A DNA stretch of 64,000 bases, from positions 31,044 through 95,043 of the forward strand of contig NZ_JANIIC010000047.1 in NCBI RefSeq assembly GCF_024519315.1, written 5' to 3'. Below the pieces are notes generated by a model that was not told the DNA's origin, did not search any database, and saw only the letters and a list, made by a program, of their open reading frames with translations. Shown piece by piece: positions 51,858 through 60,073 of the stretch (position 1 is the first letter of the stretch; the number at the start of each line of letters is the position of its first letter). The position numbers and the translations under genes were made by a program. The stretch comes from Streptomyces malaysiensis subsp. samsunensis. Lineage in GTDB: Bacteria > Actinomycetota > Actinomycetes > Streptomycetales > Streptomycetaceae.

Positions 51858-52304
51858 CGCCGCCACCTCCGTACGCTTGTCGGGCGCCGCCGTGCGCTTC
51901 CGTGCCGACATCCGCGCAGGGGTCGCGCAACACAAGTCAACGGCCCGTCGGGGGCGGCGGCAACAGCTGGGGCGCCCGGCTCGGCCGAACGGGCGATCCC
52001 GCGGGTGCCACATCCGCGTAACTCCTGGGCGGCGTGGGCGTTGTGCAGGGTGACGGCCGTGGCGGGGAAGACCCCCGAGCCCCCACCACGGCCGCAGTAC
52101 TTCCCGCCCGGCGCCGAGCCGACTGCCCAGGGGCCCTCGAGACGGCTCTGTGTGGCTTCGTCGCGGCCTCGCGGGTGCTGGGGGCGTCCCTCGCGCCCCT
52201 GACGCGAGCGGGGTGCCCCGGCCGGTCCTGACGCGAGCGGGGCGCCCCCGGCCCTCGTCGCGGCGTTTGTGGCCCGGCACTCGTCGCGGCGCTTGCGCGA
52301 GCCC
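51858..52304. other. Intergenic region with short direct repeats
   Basis: 447 bp without a convincing gene. Near 52198-52252 the segment CTGACGCGAGCGGGG occurs twice, each followed by GYGCCCC GGCC-like bases, and CTCGTCGCGGCG occurs twice (around 52255 and 52279). The part nearest 51858 should hold the promoter of the ferritin-like gene. Confidence 0.5.
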
Positions 52305-53354
52305 TTACGCGAGCCCCGCCCGCTCCAGGGCCTCGACGCCCGCCCGCAGCCCCGCGAGCCGCTCCTCCAGCGTGAACCCCGAGGGCGTGAGCGACAGGGT
52401 GGTGACCCCGGCCTCCGCGTACGCCTGCATACGGTCGGCGATGCGCTCGACGGGGCCGAGCAGCGCGGTGGAGTCGATCAGGTCGTGCGGGACGGCCGCG
52501 GCGGCACCCTCCTTGTCCCCGGAGAGGTACTTCTCCTGGATCTCGGCGGCCTCCTTCTCGTACCCCAGGCGCTGCGCGAGCTTGTTGTAGAAGTTCTGCT
52601 TGGCGCTGCCCATACCGCCCACGTAGAGCGCGGTGTACGGGCGGAACTGGTCGGCGAGGGCGCGGACGTCGTCGCCGAGGGCCATCGGGACGGTGGGCAC
52701 CACGTCGAAGCCCTCGAGGTCCTTGCCCACCTTCGCCCGGCCCGCGCGCAGCGAGCCGAGGGTGGTCGCCTCGGCGTGCTCGGGCGCGTAGAACAGGACC
52801 AGGGCGCCGTCGGCGATCTCGCCGGTCTGCTCCAGGTTCTTCGGGCCGATGGCCGCGATGTAGAGCGGGATGTACTCCCGGACCGGGTGCACGGTGAGCT
52901 TGAGGGGCTTGCCGGGGCCGTCGGGCAGCGGCAGCGTCCAGTTCTGGCCCTCGTGGCTCAGCCGCTCGCGCGACATCGCCTTGCGGATGATCTCCACGTA
53001 CTCGCGGGTGCGGGCGAGCGGCTTGTCGAACCGCACCCCGTACCAGCCCTCGGACACCTGGGGCCCGGAGACGCCGAGCCCGAGGCGGAAGCGACCGCCG
53101 GAGAGGGTGTCGAGGGTGGCTGCGGTCATCGCCGTCATGGCGGGGGTGCGGGCCGGGATCTGGAAGATCGCGGAGCCGACGTCGATGCGCTCGGTCTGCG
53201 CGGCGACCCACGCGAGCACCGTGGCGGCGTCCGAACCGTAGGCTTCGGCAGCCCAGCAGACGGCATAGCCGAGTCGGTCGGCCTCGCGGGCGACCGCGAG
53301 GTTGTCCGCGTCCATTCCGGCGCCCCAATAGCCGAGGTTGATGCCGAGCCTCAT
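52305..53354 (-). CDS. LLM-class F420-dependent oxidoreductase
   Basis: 349 aa. MRLGINLGYWGAGMDADNLAVAREADRLGY opening, GSAIFQIPARTPAMTAMTAATLD, GRFRLGLGVSGPQVSEGWYG and IAAIGPKNLEQTGEIADGAL are typical of F420-binding luciferase-like oxidoreductases of actinobacteria. A 14-bp palindrome just upstream suggests TetR-type control. Substrate unknown. Confidence 0.92.
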   Translation of the reverse strand: MRLGINLGYWGAGMDADNLAVAREADRLGYAVCWAAEAYGSDAATVLAWVAAQTERIDVGSAIFQIPARTPAMTAMTAATLDTLSGGRFRLGLGVSGPQVSEGWYGVRFDKPLARTREYVEIIRKAMSRERLSHEGQNWTLPLPDGPGKPLKLTVHPVREYIPLYIAAIGPKNLEQTGEIADGALVLFYAPEHAEATTLGSLRAGRAKVGKDLEGFDVVPTVPMALGDDVRALADQFRPYTALYVGGMGSAKQNFYNKLAQRLGYEKEAAEIQEKYLSGDKEGAAAAVPHDLIDSTALLGPVERIADRMQAYAEAGVTTLSLTPSGFTLEERLAGLRAGVEALERAGLA

Positions 53355-53364
53355 ACCGCACCCC

Positions 53365-53378
53365 TTACTGATCAGTAA
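53365..53378. promoter_or_regulatory. Perfect 14-bp palindrome upstream of the F420 oxidoreductase
   Basis: TTACTGATCAGTAA, 10 nt upstream of the start codon at 53354. Size and symmetry fit a TetR-family operator; no regulator gene is adjacent. The site overlaps the expected ribosome-binding region, so it could act on a leaderless or short-leader transcript. Confidence 0.45.
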
Positions 53379-53481
53379 CGTCGCTGTTCAGGGGACTCTA
53401 GCGCGCATCGCCGGGATGCGTCAGGGGTGGGTTATCCACAGGCACCCACGCGGCGCAATCCGGCCAGTAATCTCGACGTTC

Positions 53482-54462
53482 ATGGAGCTAAGGCACCTCG
53501 GCCGCACGGGCCTGCGCGTCTCCCGGCTCGGGCTCGGCACACTCACCTGGGGGCGGGACACTGACGAACACGACGCCGCGGATCAGATCAAGGCGTTCTG
53601 GGAAGCGGGAGGGACACTTGTCGACACCGCGGATGTGTACGCGGACGGCGGCGCCGAATACCTCCTGGGGCAGTTGCTGGAAGGGCTGCTGCCGCGGCGC
53701 GATCTCCAGATCGCCACGAAGGCCGGCAGCGTGCCCGACCCCGACCGCCGCTTCGACACCTCGCGCGGCCATCTGCTGGCCGCGCTGGACGCCTCGCTGG
53801 AGCGGCTGGGCACGGACTATGTCGACCTGTGGCAGGTGCACGCCTTCGATCCGTTCACCCCGCTCGAGGAGACCTTGCAGGCGCTCGACATCGCGGTGAG
53901 CAGCGGACGGGCCCGCTATGTGGGGGTGTCCAACTTCAGCGGCTGGCAGCTGGCGAAGGCCGCCACCTGGCAGCTGGCCTCCTCGGGTGCGCACACCCGG
54001 CTGGCCAGCACCCAGATGGAGTATTCGCTGCTCCAGCGCGGGGTGGAGCGCGAGGTGCTGCCCGCCGCCCTCGATCTGGGCGTCGGGCTGCTGCCGTCCT
54101 CGCCGCTGGGCCGCGGTGTGCTCACCGGCAAGTACCGCCATACGACGCCCGCCGACTCGCGCGGTGCCTCCGAGCTCGCGGCCTTCGTCGCGCCGTATCT
54201 GGACGAGGAGGCGAGCCGGATCGTCGAGGCGGTCGCCATAGCCGCCGACGGCCTGGCGACCACCGCGCTCAACGTGGCCCTGGCCTGGGTCCGCGACCGG
54301 CCGGGCGTCACCGCCCCGATCGTCGGCGCGCGCAACGCACAGCAGCTGAGGGCGGCGTTGTCGGCAGAGAGCCTTAGTCTTCCGGACGAGATCTGCCAGG
54401 CGCTCGACGATGTGTCGGCGCCCGTGCACCGCTATCCCGATCAGGACTGGAGCACGCTGTGA
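53482..54462 (+). CDS. Aldo/keto reductase
   Basis: 326 aa from ATG 53482. MELRHLGRTGLRVSRLGLGTLTWG opening, DTADVYADGGAEYLLGQ (Asp, Tyr), IATKAG (Lys), VDLWQVHAFD (His), and VTAPIVGARNAQQLR near the C-terminus, typical of AKR proteins. Its stop overlaps the start of the following gene (GTGA), so they are co-translated. Substrate unknown. Confidence 0.93.
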   Translation: MELRHLGRTGLRVSRLGLGTLTWGRDTDEHDAADQIKAFWEAGGTLVDTADVYADGGAEYLLGQLLEGLLPRRDLQIATKAGSVPDPDRRFDTSRGHLLAALDASLERLGTDYVDLWQVHAFDPFTPLEETLQALDIAVSSGRARYVGVSNFSGWQLAKAATWQLASSGAHTRLASTQMEYSLLQRGVEREVLPAALDLGVGLLPSSPLGRGVLTGKYRHTTPADSRGASELAAFVAPYLDEEASRIVEAVAIAADGLATTALNVALAWVRDRPGVTAPIVGARNAQQLRAALSAESLSLPDEICQALDDVSAPVHRYPDQDWSTL

Positions 54463-57068
54463 CTACCGACCGCCTCGCCGGCGAGGCCGCATCGGCGCCC
54501 GAGGAGGCCGACCCGAAGCCCGAAGCGTCGGCGGAGCCGGCGGCACCGGGTGAGCCCGGAGCCCCGGAGCCGGGCGGCCCCGGCGAGCCCGCCGCCGGGG
54601 CGGACCCTGACCGCACCGGAGCCGTTGTGGACCCGGAGCGCGCCCCGGACGGCGAGCCGGGCGCGGGGGGTGCCCCCGCGGGGGCGGACCGCGACGATAC
54701 GGGGGCGGTGGCCGCCGAGCGGGACGGGGCCGTGGGACTCGCCGCCGGCGGAGACCACAGCGACCAGTCCTCCACGGCCGAGGCCGACGGCCCCATGACG
54801 GGTGCGCAGGCCCCGTCAGCCGGGCACGGCGACACATCCGGCGGCCCAGGGGTGGATCCGGGCGGCGCCGGAGACGCGGAAGAGCGCCCGGCCGAGGCGG
54901 GCACCGGCATGGGCCCCGGTGGTTCCGCACCTGCCGCACCAGGTGAGCCGGGCGACGCCCAAGCCCCCGCCGAGGCGGGCCCCCGCGGCGTTCAGGGTGG
55001 GCAGGGGCGGCGGTCGGCGGCGGCCGAGGCGTTGGCCGCGGCCGTGCGGGCCGTGGAGAGCGGTGAGCGGTCGGCGGCGTCGTTCTTCAACGACGCCCCG
55101 GCACCGCGTCCTGCGGCGCCCGCGGCCCCCGCGCGCGAGCGGGCCCGTGCGGCGGCGCCCGCCTCCGCACCCGCTCCCGTGCGCCCGCCGTCGGCCCGTC
55201 CGGCGCCCGGGCCGGGGGGCGAGATCCCCGGCAGCGGCGACGTCCGGCAGGTGCTCGCGGCGGGCGGAGCGCCCGAGACCCTGGCCGGGCGGGTCGCCGA
55301 AGTCCTCGGGGAGCGCGCCGCCGAGGCGCTGCGCGAGGACCCCTGGCAGCTGCTGGCCGTGCCCGGCGTACGCCCCGACCAGGCGGACGGATTCGCCCGC
55401 GCCCTCCTCGGCCCGGACTGCGAGCCCGGCGACGAGCGCCGCGCGCTGGCGCTCACCGGCTGGCTGCTGGAGCGCGCCGCCCTCGAGGGGCACACCGCGC
55501 TGGAGTCGTCCGCGCTGCGCGAGGCGCTCGCCAAGGTGTCCGTGCCGGACCCGGACGAGGCACTGCGCACCGCCATCGCGGAGGGCGCGGTGCTGGTCTT
55601 CCAGGACGCGCTCGACGCCGCGCCGGGGGCCCGTCCCCGCGCGGCCGAGGACGAGGACGCCGAGCAGCCGGTGCGGGTGCTGCTGGGGCTGGACCGCTAT
55701 GCCCTGGCCGAGGAGAGCCTGGCCGACGGCCTCGCCCGGCTGGCGAGCACCTTCGCCTCGCCACAGGGCGGCGCGGCGGACGGCGAGGCGCCCGCGGGCG
55801 ACCCCGGCGCGCCCGGGTGGGAGAGCGCGGCCGCCGCCGCGCCGACCGCCTCCGCCGCGGAGCTCATCCGTACCGCCGCGGCCCACGGGCTGGTCGCCCA
55901 CAGCGGTGGCGAGGCGGCGCGGGCCGAGCCGGTGGCGCTGGTCGCCGCGGCCCGCGCCATGGGCCTGCGGGCCTACGTGGCCGCGCACAGCGAGGACGGC
56001 AGACGGCGGCTGGCGGCCTCACTGAGCGAGGCCGCGAGCGGCGGCCGTAGCACCGCCCCCGACTCCGACCCGGACACCGGCACGGCCGCCGACCCGGACA
56101 CCGCCTCGGCGGCCGTCACCGTCGCCGGGCTGCTGGCCGACGCCGAGGGCCCCGGGCGCGACGAGGAGGGGACGCTGGCGCTCGATCTGCTCGCCGTGCT
56201 GGACGCCCCGCAGCTCGATGTGGAAACGGCCGCGATGCTCGTCGAGTCGCTGCCGGACGGCGCCCGGCTGGTGCTGAGCGGGGACCCCGGGGTGCTGTGG
56301 TCGGCCGGTCCCGGCCGGGTCTTCGCGGATCTGGTGGCGGCCCGCCGCTGCCCGCAGGTCGTCTCGCGCACCCCCGACCCGGGCCCCATCGGCGAGTTGA
56401 TCTCGGGGATCGGGATCGGCGAGCTCAACCAGGTGGAGGCGCCCGGCAAGGAGGTCGTGATCGTGCCCGTGCGGGACGCGGGCGAGGCGGTGCACCGCAC
56501 CGTGCAGCTCGTCGCCGACTCGGTGCCCCGTGCGATCGGCATCCCGGCTGAGCAGACCCAGGTGATCACCCCTGGCCACGGCGGCGCGGCCGGCACCCGC
56601 GCGCTCAACGCGGCGCTGAAGGACCGCCTCAACCCCGGTCCCGGCCGGTTCGGCGGCTTCGACCCGGGCGACCGCGTGGCGTACTCCCCGGCCCCGGGCC
56701 GTACGGTGCCCGGCACCGTGGTCTCCGCGGACGCCGAGGGGCTGCGTCTGAACTGCGCGGGCGCCCCCGTCGTGGTGGAACGCGCGGAGGTCGGCGAGCT
56801 GGTGCGGCACGGCTGGGCCCTCACCGCGCACCAGGCGGCCGGAGCGCGCTGGCCCGCGGCCGTGGTGGTGCTGCCGGGCGACGCCACCGCGGGGCTGACC
56901 CGAGCCTGGGTCTACACGGCCTTCGGCCGCGGTGAGCGCCATCTGTCGGTGGTGCACGGCGCGGAGTCGGCGCTGCCGAAGGCGGTGGCGGAGATCCCGT
57001 TCAAGGACCGCACCACCCGCCTCCGCGCCCTGCTCCAGGCCCAGGCCCCGACCGCCCCCACGGACTGA
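54459..57068 (+). CDS. RecD2-like protein with degenerate helicase motifs
   Basis: 869 aa. Residues 1 to ~185 are low-complexity, rich in Ala, Gly, Pro, Asp and Glu. About 255-330 resembles the helix-hairpin-helix and winged region of RecD2 (REDPWQLLAVPGVRPDQADGFA without its first residue appears here as ALREDPWQLLAVPGV). Later segments align with RecD2 helicase parts but lack key residues: no Walker A Lys-Thr loop, LDLLAVLDAPQLDV in place of the DE motif, SGDPGVLWS in place of GDxxQLP, and LTAHQAAGARWP in place of TVHKSQGSEFP. QVITPGHGGAAGTRALNAAL and NPGPGRFGGFDPGDRVAY retain RecD2 spacing. Probably a non-enzymatic DNA-binding derivative. Confidence 0.8.
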   Translation: MTTDRLAGEAASAPEEADPKPEASAEPAAPGEPGAPEPGGPGEPAAGADPDRTGAVVDPERAPDGEPGAGGAPAGADRDDTGAVAAERDGAVGLAAGGDHSDQSSTAEADGPMTGAQAPSAGHGDTSGGPGVDPGGAGDAEERPAEAGTGMGPGGSAPAAPGEPGDAQAPAEAGPRGVQGGQGRRSAAAEALAAAVRAVESGERSAASFFNDAPAPRPAAPAAPARERARAAAPASAPAPVRPPSARPAPGPGGEIPGSGDVRQVLAAGGAPETLAGRVAEVLGERAAEALREDPWQLLAVPGVRPDQADGFARALLGPDCEPGDERRALALTGWLLERAALEGHTALESSALREALAKVSVPDPDEALRTAIAEGAVLVFQDALDAAPGARPRAAEDEDAEQPVRVLLGLDRYALAEESLADGLARLASTFASPQGGAADGEAPAGDPGAPGWESAAAAAPTASAAELIRTAAAHGLVAHSGGEAARAEPVALVAAARAMGLRAYVAAHSEDGRRRLAASLSEAASGGRSTAPDSDPDTGTAADPDTASAAVTVAGLLADAEGPGRDEEGTLALDLLAVLDAPQLDVETAAMLVESLPDGARLVLSGDPGVLWSAGPGRVFADLVAARRCPQVVSRTPDPGPIGELISGIGIGELNQVEAPGKEVVIVPVRDAGEAVHRTVQLVADSVPRAIGIPAEQTQVITPGHGGAAGTRALNAALKDRLNPGPGRFGGFDPGDRVAYSPAPGRTVPGTVVSADAEGLRLNCAGAPVVVERAEVGELVRHGWALTAHQAAGARWPAAVVVLPGDATAGLTRAWVYTAFGRGERHLSVVHGAESALPKAVAEIPFKDRTTRLRALLQAQAPTAPTD

Positions 57069-57750
57069 CGGTCGGCCCGCCCCGGCCCGGTGCGGGCCGC
57101 CGGGACCCCTGACACGCCACGGCCCCGGACGCCCGACTGCAAGGCCGATCGTCCGGGGCCAGCACGATTCGGGCCGGCAATTCTGGCCGGGCGATTCGGG
57201 ACCGCGTGGCCCGGAGCCCGACCATCCGAAGCCAGACGGTTCACGACCGGGCGGCCGCCCTGAACCGAGCACCGCGATCGTGCGGCTCAGAGCCAAGCAA
57301 CCCGGACCGGACGAATCGGCACCGAACGGCCCGGAGCCGAACGATCCGAAGCCGAGCAACCCGGGGCCAGACAGCCCGGACCCGGGCGAACCAGGGCCGA
57401 GCCCCCACGGACTAACGGTCGGCCCGCCCCAGCCCGGAGCGGGCCGCCGGGACCCCTGACACGCCACGCCCCCGGACCCCCGGCTACAAGGCCGGTCGTC
57501 CGGGGCTGGCACGATTCGGGCCGGGCGATTCGGGACCGCGTGGCCCGGAGCCGAACGATCCGAAGCCGAGCAACCCGGGGCCAGACAGCCCGGACCCGGG
57601 CGAACCAGGGCCAAGCTGCCCGAGGCCGAGCTGCCCGAGGCCGAACGGCCCGGAGCCAACACCCCGGGCCGAGCGCCACCAAGACCGGGTGCCCTGGAGC
57701 CGCGCGATCCAGAGCCGCCCGGAACCCCGAAGCCCAGGGCCGCGGGGTTC
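57061..57750. repeat. Decayed tandem duplication of about 347 bp, non-coding
   Basis: The segment from 57061, which includes the last codons and stop of the RecD2-like gene, recurs from 57408 with scattered differences (CGGACTGACGGTCGGCCC versus CGGACTAACGGTCGGCCC). Smaller units also repeat, for example CCGAACGATCCGAAGCCGAG near 57331 and 57551. The whole gap 57069-57748 shows no gene I can support; its short open frames are low-complexity. Confidence 0.7.
57121..57160 (+). terminator. Hairpin terminator after the RecD2-like gene
   Basis: Perfect 11-bp stem (GGCCCCGGACG at 57121-57131, complement at 57150-57160) with an 18-nt loop, 52 nt after the stop codon. The copy in the downstream duplicate is partly decayed. 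Confidence 0.55.
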
Positions 57751-58423
57751 AGCTGCCCGGTTCCAGGACCTCCAGATCGTCCTCGTCTTCGTCCTCGAGT
57801 TCCTCGTCGAAGACCGAGCTCATGTCGAAGCGGCACACGACCATATGCGGATCCGCCTGATCGAAGGGGGCGGAGAGCCACTCCCCCGGCTCCGGGGGCT
57901 CCTCGGCCGCCACCACCCAGAGCGTGGAGTCACCCTCCTCCAGGCCGAACTCCTTGTGCCGAGAGGCGATCTCATCCGGCTCGAACTCGCCGAAGACCAC
58001 CCCCAGGGCGGTGTGCACACTCTCCCCGGCGGCCGCCCCGCCGCCTTCCCTGCCGTTCCCCGTGTCGATGTCCGGATCCAGGTCGGCGATCCGCTGCGCC
58101 TGCGAGAGCAGTCGCTGCGGTTCGGCGACGACATAGTCCCTGCGGATCAGCACGCTCAGCGCGCTGGGCTCCTCCGGCCCGGCATAGGCGGGCAGGCGGT
58201 CATCACCAGGGATCTCGAAGGGCGTCACCTCGTCGTAGGCGTCATAGAGCAGCTCGTCGTAGACCTCGGCTGCCGCGGCCAGTTCGTTGAACGCGGCGTA
58301 GACGGCCGGATCGCCTTCCCCCGAGCGGCGTTCGACAGCGTCGAGGTGACGATCCAGTGCGGCTTTCACCGCTTCAGCGGCGGCACGTACCTCGGCAGCG
58401 GATGGCTGCGCAGCATCAGACAT
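57749..58423 (-). CDS. Conserved hypothetical acidic protein
   Basis: 224 aa from ATG 58423. Acidic throughout, with an N-terminal helical part (AEVRAAAEAVKAALDRHLDAVERR) and an Asp/Glu-rich C-terminus (FDEELEDEDEDDLEVLEPGS). FELAAAAEVYDELLYDAYDEVTPF and VLIRRDYVVAEP segments look structured. No family recognised. It is divergent from the DUF5703 gene with a 47-bp gap. Confidence 0.8.
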   Translation of the reverse strand: MSDAAQPSAAEVRAAAEAVKAALDRHLDAVERRSGEGDPAVYAAFNELAAAAEVYDELLYDAYDEVTPFEIPGDDRLPAYAGPEEPSALSVLIRRDYVVAEPQRLLSQAQRIADLDPDIDTGNGREGGGAAAGESVHTALGVVFGEFEPDEIASRHKEFGLEEGDSTLWVVAAEEPPEPGEWLSAPFDQADPHMVVCRFDMSSVFDEELEDEDEDDLEVLEPGS

Positions 58424-58470
58424 AGTGCAGACGCTATCCGTAGCAGGGCAGTTCCCGCACAATAGATGCG

Positions 58471-58659
58471 ATGCCGGAATACGAATTCTGTGATGTGTAT
58501 GTGCCGCGGGGCGTTTCCCGCAAGGCCACTACCCGCCTGCTCACCGACCATGCCGAGTACGGACACTGGGAGTTGGATCGCTTGAGACTCAACCCCGACG
58601 GCAGCCGCAGAGTGCGATTGCGGCGCCGGATCATCCGCCAGCTCCGGGCCACCTGGTAG
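58471..58659 (+). CDS. DUF5703 family small protein
   Basis: 62 aa, MPEYEFCDVYVPRGVSRK opening and a strongly basic C-terminal third (SRRVRLRRRIIRQLRATW). Matches a small conserved Streptomyces family usually found next to chaplin genes in this genomic position. Function unknown; size and charge suggest nucleic-acid or protein binding. Confidence 0.85.
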   Translation: MPEYEFCDVYVPRGVSRKATTRLLTDHAEYGHWELDRLRLNPDGSRRVRLRRRIIRQLRATW

Positions 58660-58861
58660 CGGGCCGGGACAACACGGAGCGGGCCCCGCTTGGCGCGGGA
58701 CCCGCCGAGAGTGACGCCACCATCACCCGGCGTATGGGATCCGGTGTGTGATGCGCGGCGTGTGAGGTGTGATGCGCGGTGTGTGGTGCGCGACCACCAC
58801 CGCACGGCACCTGTCAGCGCATGTCAGCGCTTGACGTGATCAGTACGTGATCGGTACGCGA

Positions 58862-59746
58862 TCAGTGCTGCGCGGCGCGGGCCCTGCGGTAGAGCACGGT
58901 GCCCGCAAGCAGCATGCCCGCGGCGGCCGGAATGGCCAGCGCGACGGGGCCGGCGCCGGTCTGCGCCAGCTGCTCCTTGCCGCCGAGGTTCGCGGACGGG
59001 TCGACACCGTGGACCCCCGTGTGCTCGGCCTGGTGCCCCGGCGAGGAGTGTCCGGGCTGGTCCGAGCCACCGCCGGGGTTCGAACCCCCGGGGTTGCCGG
59101 GGTTGCCGGGCTGACCCGGGTTGCCGGGGTTCCCTGGGTTGCCCGGATTCCCAGGCTCACCGGGGTTCCCGGGGTTGCCCGGGTTGCCCGGGTTGCCCGG
59201 CTGACCGGGGTTACCAGGGTTCCCGGGCTCTCCCGGCTCACCGGGGTTCCCAGGCTCCCCCGGGTTGCCCGGCTCACCCGGCTCACTCGGGTTCTCCGGC
59301 ACGGCCGGAACCGTCTCGCCGCACTCGCCGCCGTCGCTGCTGTTGCCGAACCCGACCGCGCTGATGTTGTTCCCGCACACATTGACCGGAACGCCGATCG
59401 GGGCCTGGATGTTGTTGCCGGAGCCGATCCCGGACGAGCCACTGGCGACGCCCTGCGCCTGCGAGCCCCCGGACTGCGCACCGCCGCCGGACGAGTCGCC
59501 CGAGCCGCCGCCGCACTGCCCACCGCCGGCACCGTTGAGGACGCCGACGACGCTCACGGTGTTTCCGCACAGGTTCACCGGCACATGCACCGGGGCCTGG
59601 ATGTTGTTGCCCGAGACGATGCCCGGCGAGTACATGGCACCGCCGTCGGCGCCCGAACCCGCCGCCTGGGCATAACCGCCGGTCACGGCGAGAACGCCGC
59701 TCGCAGCGGCTACGGTGATCAGGCCCTTTTTCGCAACCTGTCGCAT
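58862..59746 (-). CDS. Long chaplin with collagen-like stalk and sortase signal (ChpC position)
   Basis: 294 aa surface protein. Signal peptide to about residue 28 (YAQA|AG). Two chaplin domains, about residues 36-78 and 100-142, each with SGNNIQAP, a PVNxCGN Cys and a second Cys before the end; these self-assemble into the hydrophobic sheath of aerial hyphae in the known family. Residues ~157-219 are Gly-X-Pro triplets with X = Asn, Glu or Gln. The C-terminus has the sortase signal LAQTG (260-264), a hydrophobic segment and a basic tail. GGGGAGCAG precedes the ATG. In S. coelicolor a short chaplin (ChpH) follows ChpC; none is found here. Confidence 0.93.
   Translation of the reverse strand: MRQVAKKGLITVAAASGVLAVTGGYAQAAGSGADGGAMYSPGIVSGNNIQAPVHVPVNLCGNTVSVVGVLNGAGGGQCGGGSGDSSGGGAQSGGSQAQGVASGSSGIGSGNNIQAPIGVPVNVCGNNISAVGFGNSSDGGECGETVPAVPENPSEPGEPGNPGEPGNPGEPGEPGNPGNPGQPGNPGNPGNPGNPGEPGNPGNPGNPGNPGQPGNPGNPGGSNPGGGSDQPGHSSPGHQAEHTGVHGVDPSANLGGKEQLAQTGAGPVALAIPAAAGMLLAGTVLYRRARAAQH
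59090..59278. repeat. Collagen-like Gly-X-Pro coding repeat, 21 triplets
   Basis: Nine-base units encoding GNP, GEP or GQP repeat 21 times without interruption inside the chaplin gene. In the plus strand they read as variants of CCGGGGTTGCC. Confidence 0.9.
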
Positions 59747-60073
59747 AACTTTCTGCTCCCCTAGCCTTCCGTCCCGGCCGGAGCGCGCGCGGGCGATCTC
59801 GCCCGCACCCCCATCCCCGGGCGCCCCGGAGCGCGCACACTCCGAGACCGCCCGGGATCACACCCCGGTGGACCGTGACCCGATGTCACGTGATCGATGC
59901 GGTAGTTGCCGAAGGCGGGGCACTGCACCACCCCCTTGTCGGCATCGCGGCCCGGTTACGGGCCGCACACCCCATGTAACGAGGAGGGAGCAATCAAGCT
60001 ATCAAGCTACGACACCATTCACCCTTTTTGGTTCCGTCGGTATGTGTGATCGATTAGGCCGATCGGGCGGCCC
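59747..60073. other. Chaplin promoter and leader region, no gene
   Basis: 327 bp between the M20 peptidase end and the chaplin start. On the minus strand there is CGTAAC near 59955-59961, similar to the -35 element of BldN-dependent promoters, but a good -10 is not obvious. A hairpin GTGAC-ATCGG-GTCAC lies near 59876-59892 and a direct repeat ATCAAGCT at 59993-60008. No short chaplin ORF is present. Confidence 0.45.

Noticed and set aside
57202..57860. Small open frames in the duplicated stretch
   Set aside because: Low-complexity Arg/Pro/Ser products that follow the repeat pattern; no ribosome-binding sites or recognisable domains.
59868..59970. c-di-AMP (ydaO-type) riboswitch in the chaplin leader
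   Set aside because: The leader can form hairpins, but the conserved core segments of that riboswitch class are not visible.
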